NCBI RefSeq assembly: GCF_016097555.1
Contig: NC_054711.1
Coordinates: 29,266,242-29,330,241 of the forward strand
Direction: 5' to 3'
Length of the DNA: 64,000 nt
Origin: Gigantopelta aegis
Lineage: Eukaryota; Mollusca; Gastropoda; Neomphalida; Peltospiridae
The translations under genes and the position numbers were made by a program. Below the pieces are notes generated by a model, which had not been told where the DNA came from, did not search any database, and saw only the letters and a program-made list of their open reading frames with translations. Each line of letters begins with the position of its first letter. The first letter of the stretch is position 1. This document shows, piece by piece, positions 53,749 to 64,000 of the stretch.

Positions 53749-56700
53749 GCTTGCCATAAAATTTATAAAACTCTTCTGTAAAAGCAAAGCAAGTACTTTT
53801 CTTTTTTTAATAACACCACTAGATCACACTGATTTATTAATCATCGGCTATTGGATGTCTTAGAGGGGAAACCCACTACATTTTTCCATTAGTAGCAAGG
53901 GATCTTTTATATGCACCATCCCACAGACAGGATAACACATACCACGACCTTTGATATACCAGTGGTGGAGTGAGATATAACCAAATGGGTCCACCGACAG
54001 GGATCGATGTCAGACCGATGGCGCATCAAGTGAGCGCTTTACCACTGGGCTACGTTCTGCCCTCACAAAGCAAGTACATGTACATGCATATGGTTGTCAG
54101 TAAAAGTCTTATGAGAAAAAAGAAGAACAAAGAAATGTTTTATTTGACGATGCACTCAACAATGCATATGGTTGATGATGATGATGATAATTGTCATTAA
54201 AAGTCTTATGAGAAAAAAGAAGAACAAAGAAATGTTTTATTTAACGATGCACTCAATAATGCATATGGTTGATGATGATGATGATAATTGTCAGTAAAAG
54301 TCTTATGAGAAAAAAGAAAAAGAAATGTTTTATTTAACGACGCACTCAACACATTTTATTTATGGTTATATGGCATCAGACATATGGTTAAGGACCACAC
54401 ATATTTTGAGAGGAAACCCACTGTCGCCACTTCATGGGCTACTCTTTCCGATTAACAGCAAGGGATCTTTTATTTGCGCTTCTCACAGGCAGGATAGCAC
54501 AAACCATGGCCTTTGTTGAACCAGTTATAGATCACTGGTCGGTGCAAGTGGTTTACACCTACGCATTGAGCCTTGCGGAGCACTCACTCAGGGTTTGGAG
54601 TCGGTATCTGGATTAAAAATCCCATGCCTCGACTGGGATCCGAACCCAGTACCTAGCAGCCTGTAGACCGATGGCCTAACCACGACACCAACGAGGCCAG
54701 TAAGTCTTATGCGATGACAAATTTAACTAGTCTGATGACTTGCACTTGTAAGTGGGGTTATTTTGGTTACTTGTGTGTGTGTATATGTATGTATGTATGT
54801 ATTGATGTATGAATATCTATATATTGTATGTATGTTGAGGTTGACTATTACATACATAGATATTAATGCACTGGCGCAGGGGATAATTAAATCCTTTCTG
54901 CCTTCACAAATTGTCCCATGCCATTGCTGGGACTCGAACCTATGGCACCAAATCATACACAACTTGCAGACTTGACACAATACATTCTGAGCATGTATGT
55001 ATTGATGTACGAATATCTATATATTGTGCGTGTGTGTGTGTGTGTGTGTGCATGTATATTTATTTTATTATTTTTAGAACTAGGCATTCATGTCATGTAG
55101 GGTTAAAGTTAAAAAGTCTGTTTTGTTTAACGACACCACTACAGTACGTTGGTTTATTAATCACTGGCTATGAATGTCAAACATTTGATAATTCTGACAT
55201 ATAGTGTTAGAGAGGAAACTCGCTACATTTTTCCATTAGTAGCAAGGGATGTTAAAGGTGAGGAGTCTATCATCGCTAACCAGCACTGGGTGCACTGGTA
55301 CTATTATACTTAGACAAAAAGTTTAGCAATTTGGTACCAATGCGTTGTCCTTTAACCCCCAACCTACATTCTGTGAAGTGAGTTACACATTTCATCTTGT
55401 ATTGAAAATCTCCCGTTATTTTCGCTCCAGCCAGTGCACCACGAATGGTATATATCAAAGCCGTGGTATATGCTATCCTGTCTGTGGGATAGGCCTAATG
55501 CATGTAAAAGATCCCTTGCAGCATTGGGAAAAACGTAATAGGTTTCCTCTGATGATTACGTGTCAGAATTACCAAATGTTTGACATCCAATAGCCAATGA
55601 TTAATTAATCAATGCTCCAGTGGTGTCGTTAAACAAAAGAAACTTATTTTCCTGTTATATATACTGACAAATGATGCATCCATTAAATGCAATGTCCAAT
55701 TTCTCTTTTAATTCACAAGTTTTCTTTTATCTAAGCATATTTACCAAACTGCTAAACGATTTTGTCGGAGTATATATAATTTCAGTTTACCACTGGTTAT
55801 GTAACATTACAGAGCTTATGTTTGAATTATTAGTATATAATTTCAATTCAACACTGATTATCTAAACATTACAGAGCTAATGTTTGAATTATTGATATAC
55901 AATTTAAGGTCAACAGCGGTTATTTTAACACTACAGAGCTTAATGTAATGGTTTGTTCAAATCTGGTTAAAGCTCTGTTTCAATTACTAATCAAAATTAT
56001 ACTCCCTTGTTTTTGCTTATGACATACAATTTGTAAAAATCTGTGGTATGAAAAACTAAAAACTATTAACATTTATTATAATTTATAATGACCTGTTAGT
56101 ATAGTTTTCAAATAACAGGTATATTAAATATCAAAATGTTGTCTTTTATAGAAGGAAAAATTACCATATTGGCAATTTAATATCCACACGAGCAATTTAC
56201 ATGGAATAAATTATACCACCCATTAAATTGTTACACCACAGGTGTGATCATGACTGCCAGGTGAAACAATGCAGTCAGTGACAATCAATTGCATTGTCCG
56301 TTTCAAACTTCCTAATGTGATTCACTTTCTAATTTTTCCATCTATGAAAGGCAGTTTTTTAAACTTTATTATGCTTACAATTAGAATATAGTAATGTCAT
56401 CATAAGGCTACTACAGTGTTCCATGTCAGGAATTTTTATGAATCATATGTAATAAGCAAAAACATAGTGGGCTATAATTTTGATTAGGACTTCTAGTCTT
56501 TAGTATATAATGTGTTTAACGATACCACTAGAGCACATTGATTTATTAATCATCGGCTACTGGATGTCAAACATTTAGTAATTCGAGTCTTAGAGAGGAA
56601 ACCCACTATATTTTTCCATTAGTAGCAAGGAATCTTTTATATGCAATATCTCAGACAGAATAGCACATACCACAGCCTTTGATATACCAGCTGGAACGAG

Positions 56701-59700
56701 AAATAGCCCAGCGGGCCCACTGGCAGGGATCGATCCTAGACTGACCCTGCATAAAGCAAGCATTTTACCGTGGGCTATGTCCCAGCTAATTTTGGTTTGG
56801 GACTTTAGTCTTTAGTATCTAATTTCAGTATACTACTGGGTATCAGCCAACTGTAGGAGTGGATTATGGCTTCAAGATTCAGAACATTGGTGGAAGCGAC
56901 GGTATGTTGATGATGCTCAGTCATTAAATCTTAGGGGAGAGGAAGGAAATGTTTTATTTAACAATGCAGCTTAGGGGAGGGGGTCAGATAACTGCCTGGT
57001 TACTCGCACTTAAATTGGTTTGCGTAGTTCTTGTTTTGGTTTCAAATGTTATTTTGAGTGAGAATTCCATTCATTTGTAGGGTTTTTATTTCTCTTAGTT
57101 TCAGTAAGAATTAATTTGTTTCATATTTATTTTTATTTGGTTAATTTGATTTGATTTATTTCACCGAGTTCATTTATTACAAATATATTTATTATAATTT
57201 TGTTTAAATTTTTATTAATTTGTTATAAACAATTTTTTATTATACAATTATTTTTAATTTATTTTAAATTTATTTTTATTAACTTATTTTTATTAATTAT
57301 TTCTAAATTTATTTTTTATAAAAAAATATTTATTTATTTATTTTAGTGAGAGTTCATTTGTGGGACTTTGTCTGGTAGTCCAGAGTACATCGACGTGAGA
57401 AATGAGCTGTACACGGGGTCAGACGCCATATTTCTCGTTTACGACGTCACGTGTCAAGCCTCCTTTGAAAGCATCGACTCCTGGCTGAGGGAAGCTTCAA
57501 AGTACTCGAAGGGAAATCCCGAAATCTTTCTTGTCGCTAACAAGGTAGTCAAACCAATATACAAGATGTGGACAAATTCATTTATATAATGCTAGTGTTA
57601 GACTACCAACTGCCGGCAGAAAGTTGTCTAATGATCTGCTTTCACGACTTCTACGACTGTCCAGTTGCTAGTTTGAAAAAAAGAAGAAAAGAAATGTTTT
57701 ATTTAACGACGCACTCAACACATTTTATTTACGGTTATATGACATCAGACATATGGTTAAGGACCACACAGAGTTTGAGAGGAAACCCGCTGTCGCCACT
57801 ACATGGGCTACTCTTTCCGATTAGCAGCAAGGGATCTTTTATTTGTGCTTCCCACAGGCAGGATAGCACAAACCATGGCCTTTGTTGAACCAGTTATGGA
57901 TCACTGGTCGGTGCAAGTGGTTTACACCTACCCATTGAGCCTTGCGGAGCACTCACTCAGGGTCTGGAGTCGATATCTGGATTAAAAATCCCATGCCTCG
58001 ACTGGGATCCGAACCCAGTACCTACCAGCCTGTAGACCGATGGCCTAACCACGCCGCCACCGAGGCCGGTAGTTGCTAGTTTGAGTGCTCTTACAACTTG
58101 AGTTTCGTCATATGATTCATTAGTTGTTAATCTGAGGGCTCCCATCGTAAGTTGGCGAATTGAGGAAATGACACCGTAACCGACGAGTTGGCCAACTTTC
58201 TGTTGGCAGTTGGTAGTCTGAGCCTAGAATAAAACAAAATAGTGCTATGTTCCCCTTGTTGTAGCATGACAAAGTTGTCAGATGATGGATCAGGGCTCCC
58301 CAACTGAATTTTTTTAAAAACCAAAAAGAACCAAGATAGTCAAACTTACTTAAGCAACCACCTGTTTAAAAAGGCCACCTTCTAATCTCTGAAGCAGGGG
58401 GCAATTCTTTAATTTTGTGGGCTTAAATATTTGTGGTTTTACTAAAATAAATATTTCATTGGGTACTTGGGTGTGTATAAAAGATCCCTTGCTGCTAATG
58501 GAACAAATAGCAGGTTTTTTCCAACACTGTTTCAGAATTACCAAATGTTTGACATCCAATAGCCGATGATTAATAAATCAATGTGCTCTAGTAGTGCTGT
58601 TAAACAATCTTTGATCAGTATTTTAAAGAAGTTATAATTTATTTACACTAAGTAGTTTTTGCTTTCAGTTTGTAAGGTGAATTTTTTTTTTCGATAAGTT
58701 AACTGTCTGTGCAGCTGATCAGTCTGTGGCGGCCCTATCTAGCCGCCAACAATCAACTTGCCAAATTTGTAGATCATCTGATTTGTAAGATCTGATATTA
58801 TCTGATTTGTAAGATCTGATAAGACATGTATCTAGCTGTATTCAATATGACAATATACACGGTATGCACACACATTATATTTTTCACATTCTCAAGTTAT
58901 TTATGCGAAAAGTATGTGTAGGATCAATTAGATTGTAGTTATCACAACTAACACCTTTAGATATCTAAATAACCTTTGTTTAAACTTTTCTGGAGTGTCA
59001 TTAATTGCCTTCTGTATACCATGGTTTTCAGATAGACTTAAATCAAAAGCGAGTTGTATCTACAGCTGACGGCAAGAAATGTGCAGGACAGCATAAACTA
59101 AGGTAATATTTTTCTTACCAAATGTACACGAACATAAAAAAAAAAAAAAATTTTTTTTTTTAGTTTTCGCCTTTAAATTTAACAGTAAACAAAAATTGTT
59201 TGTTTTTTAAGAACGGAAGAAGGAAATGTTTTATTTAACGACGCACTGAACACATTTAATTTACAGTTATATGGTGTCGGGCATATGGTTAAGGACTACA
59301 TAGATATTGAGAGAGGAAACCCACTTCATGGGTTACTCTTTTCGATTAGCAGCAAGGGATCTTTTATAGCACCATCCCATATCACGGCCTTTGATGTACC
59401 AGTCATGGTGCACTGGCTGGAGCGAGAAATAGTGCAATGGGCACACTGATGGGGATCGATCCCAAACCGACCACGCATCAAGCAAGTGCTTTACCATTGG
59501 ACTACACCTTGCCCCATTCAGAACGGATAATACATATTGAAATTTGGGAGTATAAAATGTTAATTAATAATATACCGTTATAATTTCACAGAACTGAGTG
59601 TTTGTAATCACGTAAACCTATTTTAATTACAAACCAACCGTAACATTTCTTTTGATGCTCAGTATATAATAACATATAATCCATTTGTGTGACATGGGAA

Positions 59701-61060
59701 CCAATGAATTGACATAACTCTATAATGAATAATGAATAAAGTTAAAATTCATATAAAAATATATTAAAAATAAGTTTTAAACCCATACCAACTCAATAAC
59801 ATTTAAAAAACAACAACACAATTCAGTGTAAATACGTTTCTTTACAAATTATCATCAAATTTCATGGGATACTTTTTTCGAATAGCAGCAAGGGATCTTT
59901 TATATGCATCATCCCACAGACAGGATAGCACATTCCATGGCCTTTATATACCAGTTGTTGTGCACTGGTTGGAGTGAGAAATAGTCCAAGGACCCACCGA
60001 CGGGGATTGATTCCATTTTTTTTATGTTGTATGAAGGCTTTTGACGATATACATTGATAGCAATAAACCGGCATCATGGTTAGGCCATTGGTCTACAGGC
60101 TGGTAGGTACTGGGTTCAGATCCCAGTCAAGGCATGGGATTTTTAATCCAGATACCGACTCCAAACCCTAAGTGAGTGCTCCGCAAGGCTCAATGGGTAG
60201 GTGTAAACCACTTGCACCGACCAGTGTTCCATAACTGGTTCAACAAAGGCCATGGTTTGTGCTATCCTGCCTGTGGGAAGCGCAAATAAAAGATCCCTTG
60301 CTGCTAATTGGAAAGAGTAGCCCATGTAGTGGCGACAGTGGGTTTCCTCTCAAAATCTTTGTGGTCCTTAACCATGTCTGACACCATATAACTGTAAATA
60401 AAATGTGTTGAGTGCATCATTAAATAAAACATTTCTTTTTCTTTCTTTCTTTGATAGCAATAATGTACAAGTTAATTAAAACTGTAGCCGTTTTATTTTG
60501 CCTTAGTAAATGATATAATACAACATTACTACATTTGTACCGACGTCGTGGATGCAGCCTTTTTACATTGGTGTGCACACCAGTAATGGAAGAATTATCT
60601 ACCAACAACATTCTCGAAACTCATTCGGAGATTGCGAGTTTATTGAAACTGTAGCCGTCTGTATTTTGCAGTAGTAAATGATGTTATATGGCAAGGTGAA
60701 ATTGTAAATGAATTAAAACTAATTGTGTTTTACAATATAGTGAGGTGAGATTTTGTGTGTTTGTATGTTGCATTAGTAAATGATATAATACAGAGGGGAG
60801 ACTATAACTTGAAGAATATTCTTGTTATTTCCATCAGGTACTACGAAGCTTCTGCTGCGACTGGGGAAGGAGTTGATAAACTGTTTTCGGACTTGTTGAT
60901 GTCTATCATAACTGGAAGAAAAAGCGGGCCGACATCTAGCTGCACCAATCAGAGACGAGATTCCAAGGTGCGAGGGTCAGGCGACACGAAATGGAATGCT
61001 AAACTGGCAATCGAGATTCAGTCCGCAGAAATGAGAGGAATAAAATCAGCAAAACACTAA
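52424..61060 (+). CDS. RJL / DNAJC27-type small GTPase, J domain not found
   Basis: Rab-like GTPase of the RJL family (vertebrate member DNAJC27/RBJ). Exons 52424-52492, 53604-53669, 56829-56901, 57347-57544, 59032-59102, 60838-61060 give 232 residues. G boxes: G1 GNASSGKT (28-35), switch I PTVGVDYG, G3 WDF-SG (75-79), G4 NKID (134-137), G5 EASAATGEG. The pattern VRNELY...FLVYDV matches DNAJC27 (VRNEFY...ILVYDV). As in that family, the catalytic Gln after DxxG is absent (Ser) and there is no C-terminal cysteine for prenylation. Oddities: exon 4 is one base too long, breaking the frame inside G3, and no J domain follows. It is either a J-less RJL or one whose J exons lie past the right edge. 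Confidence 0.85.
52560..52800. mobile_element. Possible DNA element with GGGGCGGATCCAGGA end
   Basis: GGGGCGGATCCAGGAATTTT at the left; GGGTGTCCAGACCCCCTGGA and CGCGTCTGCACCC at the right. A similar end (CTAGATCCGCCCCAGCC) is at 40199-40215. Class unknown. Intron 1 of the RJL gene. Confidence 0.45.
52905..53010 (+). repeat. SINE C-related fragment
   Basis: TCTGGGTTCGCATCCCGGTA, CAATGGCTCAATGGAGAGG. Confidence 0.45.
53380..53470. mobile_element. Foldback MITE (GCGATCTTA family)
   Basis: CGAAGCGATCTTAG / CGTAAGATCGCTTCG ends with TAAGATCATCTTAAGTGCAT inside. A relative lies at 30108-30180. Confidence 0.6.
53604..53669 (+). CDS. RJL GTPase exon 2 (P-loop)
   Basis: Acceptor TTTAACAG, donor GTAAGT. 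VLGIGNASSGKTCLIKHFCE then SK; phase 0 at both ends. Confidence 0.92.
53722..53748. repeat. (GAT)n microsatellite
   Basis: About nine GAT units. Confidence 0.9.
53797..54065 (-). repeat. SINE, head A / tail 2
   Basis: AACACCACTAGATCACACTG start, CGCTTTACCACTGGGCTACG end (plus reading). GCAAGTAC(A/T) occurs on both sides. Confidence 0.85.
54102..54320. repeat. ~96-bp tandem units capturing a SINE end
   Basis: AAAGTCTTATGAGAAAAAAG starts at about 54102, 54199 and 54297. The first two units carry only the first ~30 bases of SINE tail 1 plus a GATGATGAT tract; the third leads into the full SINE. Confidence 0.8.
54322..54700 (-). repeat. SINE, head B / tail 1, full length
   Basis: Ends CACGACACCAACGAGGCC (plus reading), followed by AGTAAGTCTTATG, a diverged duplication of the AGTAAAAGTCTTATG before it. 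Confidence 0.88.
54768..55060. repeat. TG/TATG microsatellites and a duplicated segment
   Basis: TGTATTGATGTATGAATATC at 54800 recurs at 55000 as TGTATTGATGTACGAATATC. The intervening 54840-54985 piece includes GGGACTCGAACC (inverse B box), a possible further tRNA-derived SINE. Confidence 0.6.
55113..55258 (-). repeat. SINE tail 2 plus part of core
   Basis: TGTTTTGTTTAACGACACCA start; ends abruptly at AGCAAGGGATG. Faces 55414-55646. Confidence 0.75.
55414..55646 (+). repeat. SINE core / tail 2, headless
   Basis: CGCTCCAGCCAGTGCACCAC to CCAGTGGTGTCGTTAAAC. Forms an inverted pair with 55113-55258. Confidence 0.78.
55650..56465. other. RJL intron 2, weak repeats only
   Basis: ACAGAGCTTATGTTTGAATTATT-like segments recur at about 55809, 55871 and 55932. 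Nothing else recognised. Confidence 0.4.
56511..56784 (-). repeat. SINE, head A / tail 2 with ~40-bp target duplication
   Basis: About 40 bases ending TAGTCTTTAGTATATAAT before it match TAGTCTTTAGTATCTAAT after it. The right copy runs into the exon 3 acceptor. Confidence 0.85.
56829..56901 (+). CDS. RJL GTPase exon 3 (switch I)
   Basis: Acceptor TAATTTCAG, donor G|GTATGT. YTTGYQPTVGVDYGFKIQ then NIGGSD and one base of Val70. PTVGVDYG matches ATIGIDYG of DNAJC27. Confidence 0.9.
56902..57346. other. RJL intron 3, AT-rich
   Basis: Very T/A-rich (57110-57345) and of low complexity; a short TTTTATTTAACAATGC SINE-tail scrap at about 56952. Confidence 0.5.
57347..57544 (+). CDS. RJL GTPase exon 4 (G3, G4) with a one-base frame break
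   Basis: Acceptor TTATTTTAG, donor AAG|GTAGTC. VRVHLWDF is read in the frame inherited from exon 3, then SGSPEYIDVRNELYTGSD and FLVYDVTCQASFESIDSWLR in the +1 frame. The exon is 198 bases where 197 would keep phase. The extra base lies within GACTTTGTCTGG (57364-57375), inside the DxxG motif. Sequencing error or a true lesion. Confidence 0.85.
57691..58068 (-). repeat. SINE, head B / tail 1, full length
   Basis: Target duplication AGTTGCTAGTTTGA before (at about 57663) and after (at about 58072). RJL intron 4. Confidence 0.92.
58466..58606 (+). repeat. SINE core / tail 2 fragment
   Basis: GTATAAAAGATCCCTTGCTG to GTGCTCTAGTAGTGCTG. Confidence 0.75.
59032..59102 (+). CDS. RJL GTPase exon 5
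   Basis: Acceptor GGTTTTCAG, donor AG|GTAATA. IDLNQKRVVSTADGKKCAGQ then HKL and two bases of Arg159. Completes the NKID guanine-specificity motif with exon 4. Confidence 0.9.
59212..59515 (-). repeat. SINE, head A / tail 1
   Basis: ACGACGCACTGAACACATTT start; head end ACCATTGGACTACACCTTGC (plus reading). Confidence 0.85.
59861..60013 (-). repeat. SINE core with partial head A
   Basis: AGCAGCAAGGGATCTTTTAT to CACCGACGGGGATTGAT. Confidence 0.75.
60068..60447 (+). repeat. SINE, head B / tail 1, full length
   Basis: CCGGCATCATGGTTAGGCCA head, tail GTGCATCATTAAATAAAAC plus TTTCTTTC. Target duplication TTGATAGCAATAA on both sides. Confidence 0.92.
60838..61060 (+). CDS. RJL GTPase exon 6 (G5, stop)
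   Basis: Acceptor TTCCATCAG. YYEASAATGEGVDKLFSDLL, MSIITGRKSG, QRRDSK, then 30 more codons to TAA at 61058-61060. A possible donor AAG|GTGCGA after RRDSK lies where DNAJC27 would continue into its J domain, so the final 30 codons could be intron read-through. Confidence 0.8.
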
Positions 61061-61085
61061 AATATATTTTGTGTGTATCATTCAA

Positions 61086-61404
61086 TTCCGTTTGTTTTTG
61101 TTTAACGGCACTGCTAAAGCACATTGATTAATTAATCATTGGCTATTGGATGTCAAACATTTGGTAATTCTGACAAGTAGTCATCAGAGGAAACCCACTA
61201 CATTTTTACCAATGCAGCAAGGGATCTTTTATATGCACTTTCCCACAGACAGGTAAGCACATATGACATCAGTTGTCCAGTTGTGGTGCACTGGCTGGAA
61301 TAAGAAAAAAAACCCAATCAATTGAATGGATCCACAGAGGTGGTTCAATCTTGCGACGCAAGCAGCTCAATCGAGCACTTAACCAACTGAGCTATCTTAT
61401 TCAA
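61086..61404 (-). repeat. SINE, head D / tail 2
   Basis: AACGGCACTGCTAAAGCACA start; ACTTAACCAACTGAGCTATC at the head end (plus reading). Confidence 0.82.
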
Positions 61405-62838
61405 ATGACTGCTACAAATAAAGAAGTTTCTGGGGCCAACCTTGAAAAAAGATAATTATTTCTGTAATCAGTCCTTAAAAAAATTAGGGCCGTTTTAGAT
61501 TTGATCATAAGATGGGAGAGGGGATAACCAAATATATTTGTTATGCCTGGAGTGTCTGCCCCTCAACCCCACCCACATGTTAAGTTTAAATATGTATTTA
61601 ATTCATGGGTGATTGGTATAAAAATTATATTGCCCACCCATGATATATTCTGAAACAGCTCACAGCCCCAATTAACTTTTAAGCCATAATTTCGACAAAA
61701 TATGCATGTTACCCCTCTCCCATATATTGGTGGGGATTAGGGTTTGCTTTAGGGTAGGGCTCGTTATATTAATATAATGGGTGGGGGAGAAACAGGCAGA
61801 TATTTTTCCATAACTTCTGCTTTAAAAAAAAAAAAAAAACTGATAATAATTACAATTAAGATTCAACCTAGACTACTAAAATGGTGAGTTGGATTACAGA
61901 AAATATCAAGAGTTGGATTTTATTTTTTAAAATGTAAAATTTTTGTCTGAACTTACATTTGCTTGAAAACTATGAACAATATTCTGCCACCACAGGTGCT
62001 TATCCTATCCTGTTACTGCGTGACATTTTTGTATAGGATAGCACATACCACTATTTCATCTATTATTAGTACCATGCAAATAGATTACCATAGACCTACT
62101 TTTTCCAATCTAGTGTGTATATCGTGCAAATATTTACTAATATAAAACTAAAAAACAAATAGTGAGAATATATATTTAATAATTTTTTATACATTAATTT
62201 CATTATGTGATTAAGACATTGCTTCATTCTCTTTCAAATGCTTAATCTTAACTACATACTGTAAATCGTAAAATATTAGCAATCTTAAAATTGAACCAAA
62301 TCCAAATAAGTGACATATAAGCGACATAGAATTTTAAGCGAGGTCATCATATTAAAAACTAAGTTGTAGGATCAGCTGAAATAATGTTTTTGACGAATCT
62401 TGATGTTATGCAGCTTACAGACACCTAGAATTTAGTAGAAAATTGCAGTAATGTGCACACTAACTAACTACTGTTGTTTGTTATCCTTTTGGTTTAATCA
62501 ATAGTATGTAACCATAATTGTGCTTTCAGACAAAATTGCACAAACGTTTTTTGGAACAGTCAGTTGTATGTCTCTTTAAATTTAGCATCATAAATTAGCA
62601 TCTTGTATGACCTCGCTGAATTTGTTAACATTTTATACTTGCTAACATTTCCTGATTTACAGTATTTAACAATCCTGTTGAAATAATTTAGTGTTTCATC
62701 TTTATACATGTTTCAATAAAGGAGTTTTTACTATCCAACTGGAAAAGTAACACCAGAGTCACTAGATGTAAACAAAATAATCTGTTGATTCAGGATTCAA
62801 GGCTGTCCAGCACACCCTTATGAAAAAGTAGGACGAAA
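61405..62838. other. Downstream of the RJL stop, no gene recognised
   Basis: Searched by eye for a J-domain exon (HPD motif) in the plus frames; none seen. AT-rich; a poly-A run at 61825-61840. Confidence 0.5.
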
Positions 62839-62839
62839 G

Positions 62840-63150
62840 TAGGAAGGAAGAAAATGTTTTAACGACGCACTCAACACATTTTATTTTACGGTTATATGGC
62901 GTCGGACATATGGTTATGGACCATAGAGATATTGAGAGAAGAAACCTGCTGTCGCCACTTCATAGACTACTCTTTTCGATGAGCAGCAAGGGATCTTTTA
63001 TGTGCACCATCCCACAGACAGGATAGTACATATCATGGCCTTCGTTACACTAGTTGTGGAGAAATAGCCCAATGGGTCCACCGACGGGGATCGATCCTAG
63101 ACCGACCATGCATCAAGCGAACGCTTTACCACTGGGCTATGTCCCGACCC
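62840..63150 (-). repeat. SINE, head A / tail 1
   Basis: AACGACGCACTCAACACATT start; head end ACCACTGGGCTATGTCCCG (plus reading). AAAAGTAGGA lies on both sides. Confidence 0.88.
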
Positions 63151-63167
63151 AACAAAAGTAGGAATGA

Positions 63168-63270
63168 AAATATAGAAAAACTAACGTGTTAAATCCAGAA
63201 AGTGGTATTATTGAGAAAATATAGAAAAACTAACGTGTTAAATCCAGAAAGTGGTATTATTGAGAAAAAA
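63168..63270. repeat. 51-bp tandem duplication
   Basis: AAAATATAGAAAAACTAACG and TGTTAAATCCAGAAAGTGGT are read twice in succession with no visible differences. Confidence 0.85.
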
Positions 63271-63383
63271 CTAAACAAAATTATGTGGTGCTCAGTTTGT
63301 ATTAGTATTTGTTGTTCTATCCAAAATAATATGAATCTTATGTGACGGTCACGTTATACAGTTATTTCAAATTACTGTACACT

Positions 63384-63623
63384 CAGTGTTTCTGCCAGAA
63401 AGAAATTTCTGGGTATGGCGCTATGGAATTGAATGCAACCACAGTCAACAGGGGCTATCAGGGGCCTCCTCCACAAAGAAAATGGGTTACATTTAGGGTT
63501 AGGCTTAAGAAAATCATACAATAATGATAAGAGTCATTAATTTTGTCAAAATGTTAAAAAACTTAAAAAAATAAAAATTTGGGTATGGCGCCATACCCAT
63601 TTTACCCTCTGACAGAAACCCTG
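63384..63623. mobile_element. hAT-like MITE (CAGGGTTTCTGCC family), copy 4
   Basis: CAGTGTTTCTGCCAGAAAG / CCCTCTGACAGAAACCCTG ends, flanked by ACACT on both sides. Confidence 0.75.
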
Positions 63624-64000
63624 ACACTATATTAATCAATATACATATTTACATACATAGGAATGCTTATGCACAGTAAATCAGATTAACATGATTAATT
63701 TAGGTTTTCCATAATGTATTAAAGATTCTGAAGTGATACATACACATTATACATTATAATCATGTTAATCATTGGAAAAATCGTTGGCTTTCAGGGTGTA
63801 ATTTTAATATGTTGAGATTATATGGTTCCACAAATTCGGAGATATATCTTGCTGCTAAAACAACTAAAATTCTCATAACTGTTGACTTTTATAGTAACAC
63901 AAGGAATATGCACACTTTAACAGCAAATTCGCAGCATTTTGAAACAAAAAGGTAGGAAAAATAGGACAAAAACCAAAAAGTAGGAAAAAGTAAGATCGTT

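Noticed and set aside
61405-64000. Search for a J-domain exon belonging to the RJL gene.
   Set aside because: No HPD-type segment was seen in any plus-strand frame; absence beyond the window cannot be judged.

Overview
The window is animal nuclear DNA: AT-rich, intron-rich, with four conserved metazoan genes built from small exons with canonical splice sites, buried in dense short interspersed repeats. The tRNA-headed SINEs (two alternative 3' tails ending in TTAAATAAAACATTTCTTTC or TTAAACAAAACAAACTT) and the small DNA-transposon remnants are of the kind I associate with molluscs, most likely a gastropod. Species cannot be named from sequence alone. I recognised no LTR retrotransposon, retrovirus, Polinton, CRISPR array or genuine tRNA gene.

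Layout. (1) About 690-18730, minus strand: the 5' part of KIF23/MKLP1 (kinesin-6, centralspindlin motor). Eight coding exons carry the start of the motor domain, and the rest lies off the left edge. (2) 18.8-23.6 kb: KIF23 upstream region and a nested palindromic cluster of repeats. (3) 23603-33601, plus strand: complete RNF41/Nrdp1 RING E3 ligase, six coding exons, 315 codons. Its first coding intron begins with an 11-copy array of a 67-bp unit that duplicates the exon end and the 5' splice site. Its last intron ends with a second array that duplicates the 3' splice site. A decayed Tc1-type transposon sits in intron 1. (4) 33.6-44.4 kb: no gene recognised, only repeats. (5) 44393-51963, minus strand: complete DNAJC22 (TM2-type membrane J-protein), three exons, 434 codons, with a recent 38-residue tandem duplication in its cytosolic linker. 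(6) 52424-61060, plus strand: an RJL/DNAJC27-type small GTPase in six exons. Its start codon lies only 460 bp from that of DNAJC22, head to head. As read it has no J domain and carries one extra nucleotide inside the G3 (DxxG) box. (7) 61.1-64 kb: repeats and unexplained AT-rich sequence.

The genes do not form an operon. KIF23 acts in cytokinesis and RNF41 in ubiquitin-dependent receptor turnover. The DNAJC22/RJL pair may share a bidirectional promoter; it couples a J-domain membrane protein to a GTPase whose relatives are usually fused to a J domain. About fifty SINE pieces form a combinatorial family: three tRNA-like heads share one core, which is joined to two tails. Many copies keep target-site duplications. 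Several form inverted pairs or sit within tens of bases of splice sites.
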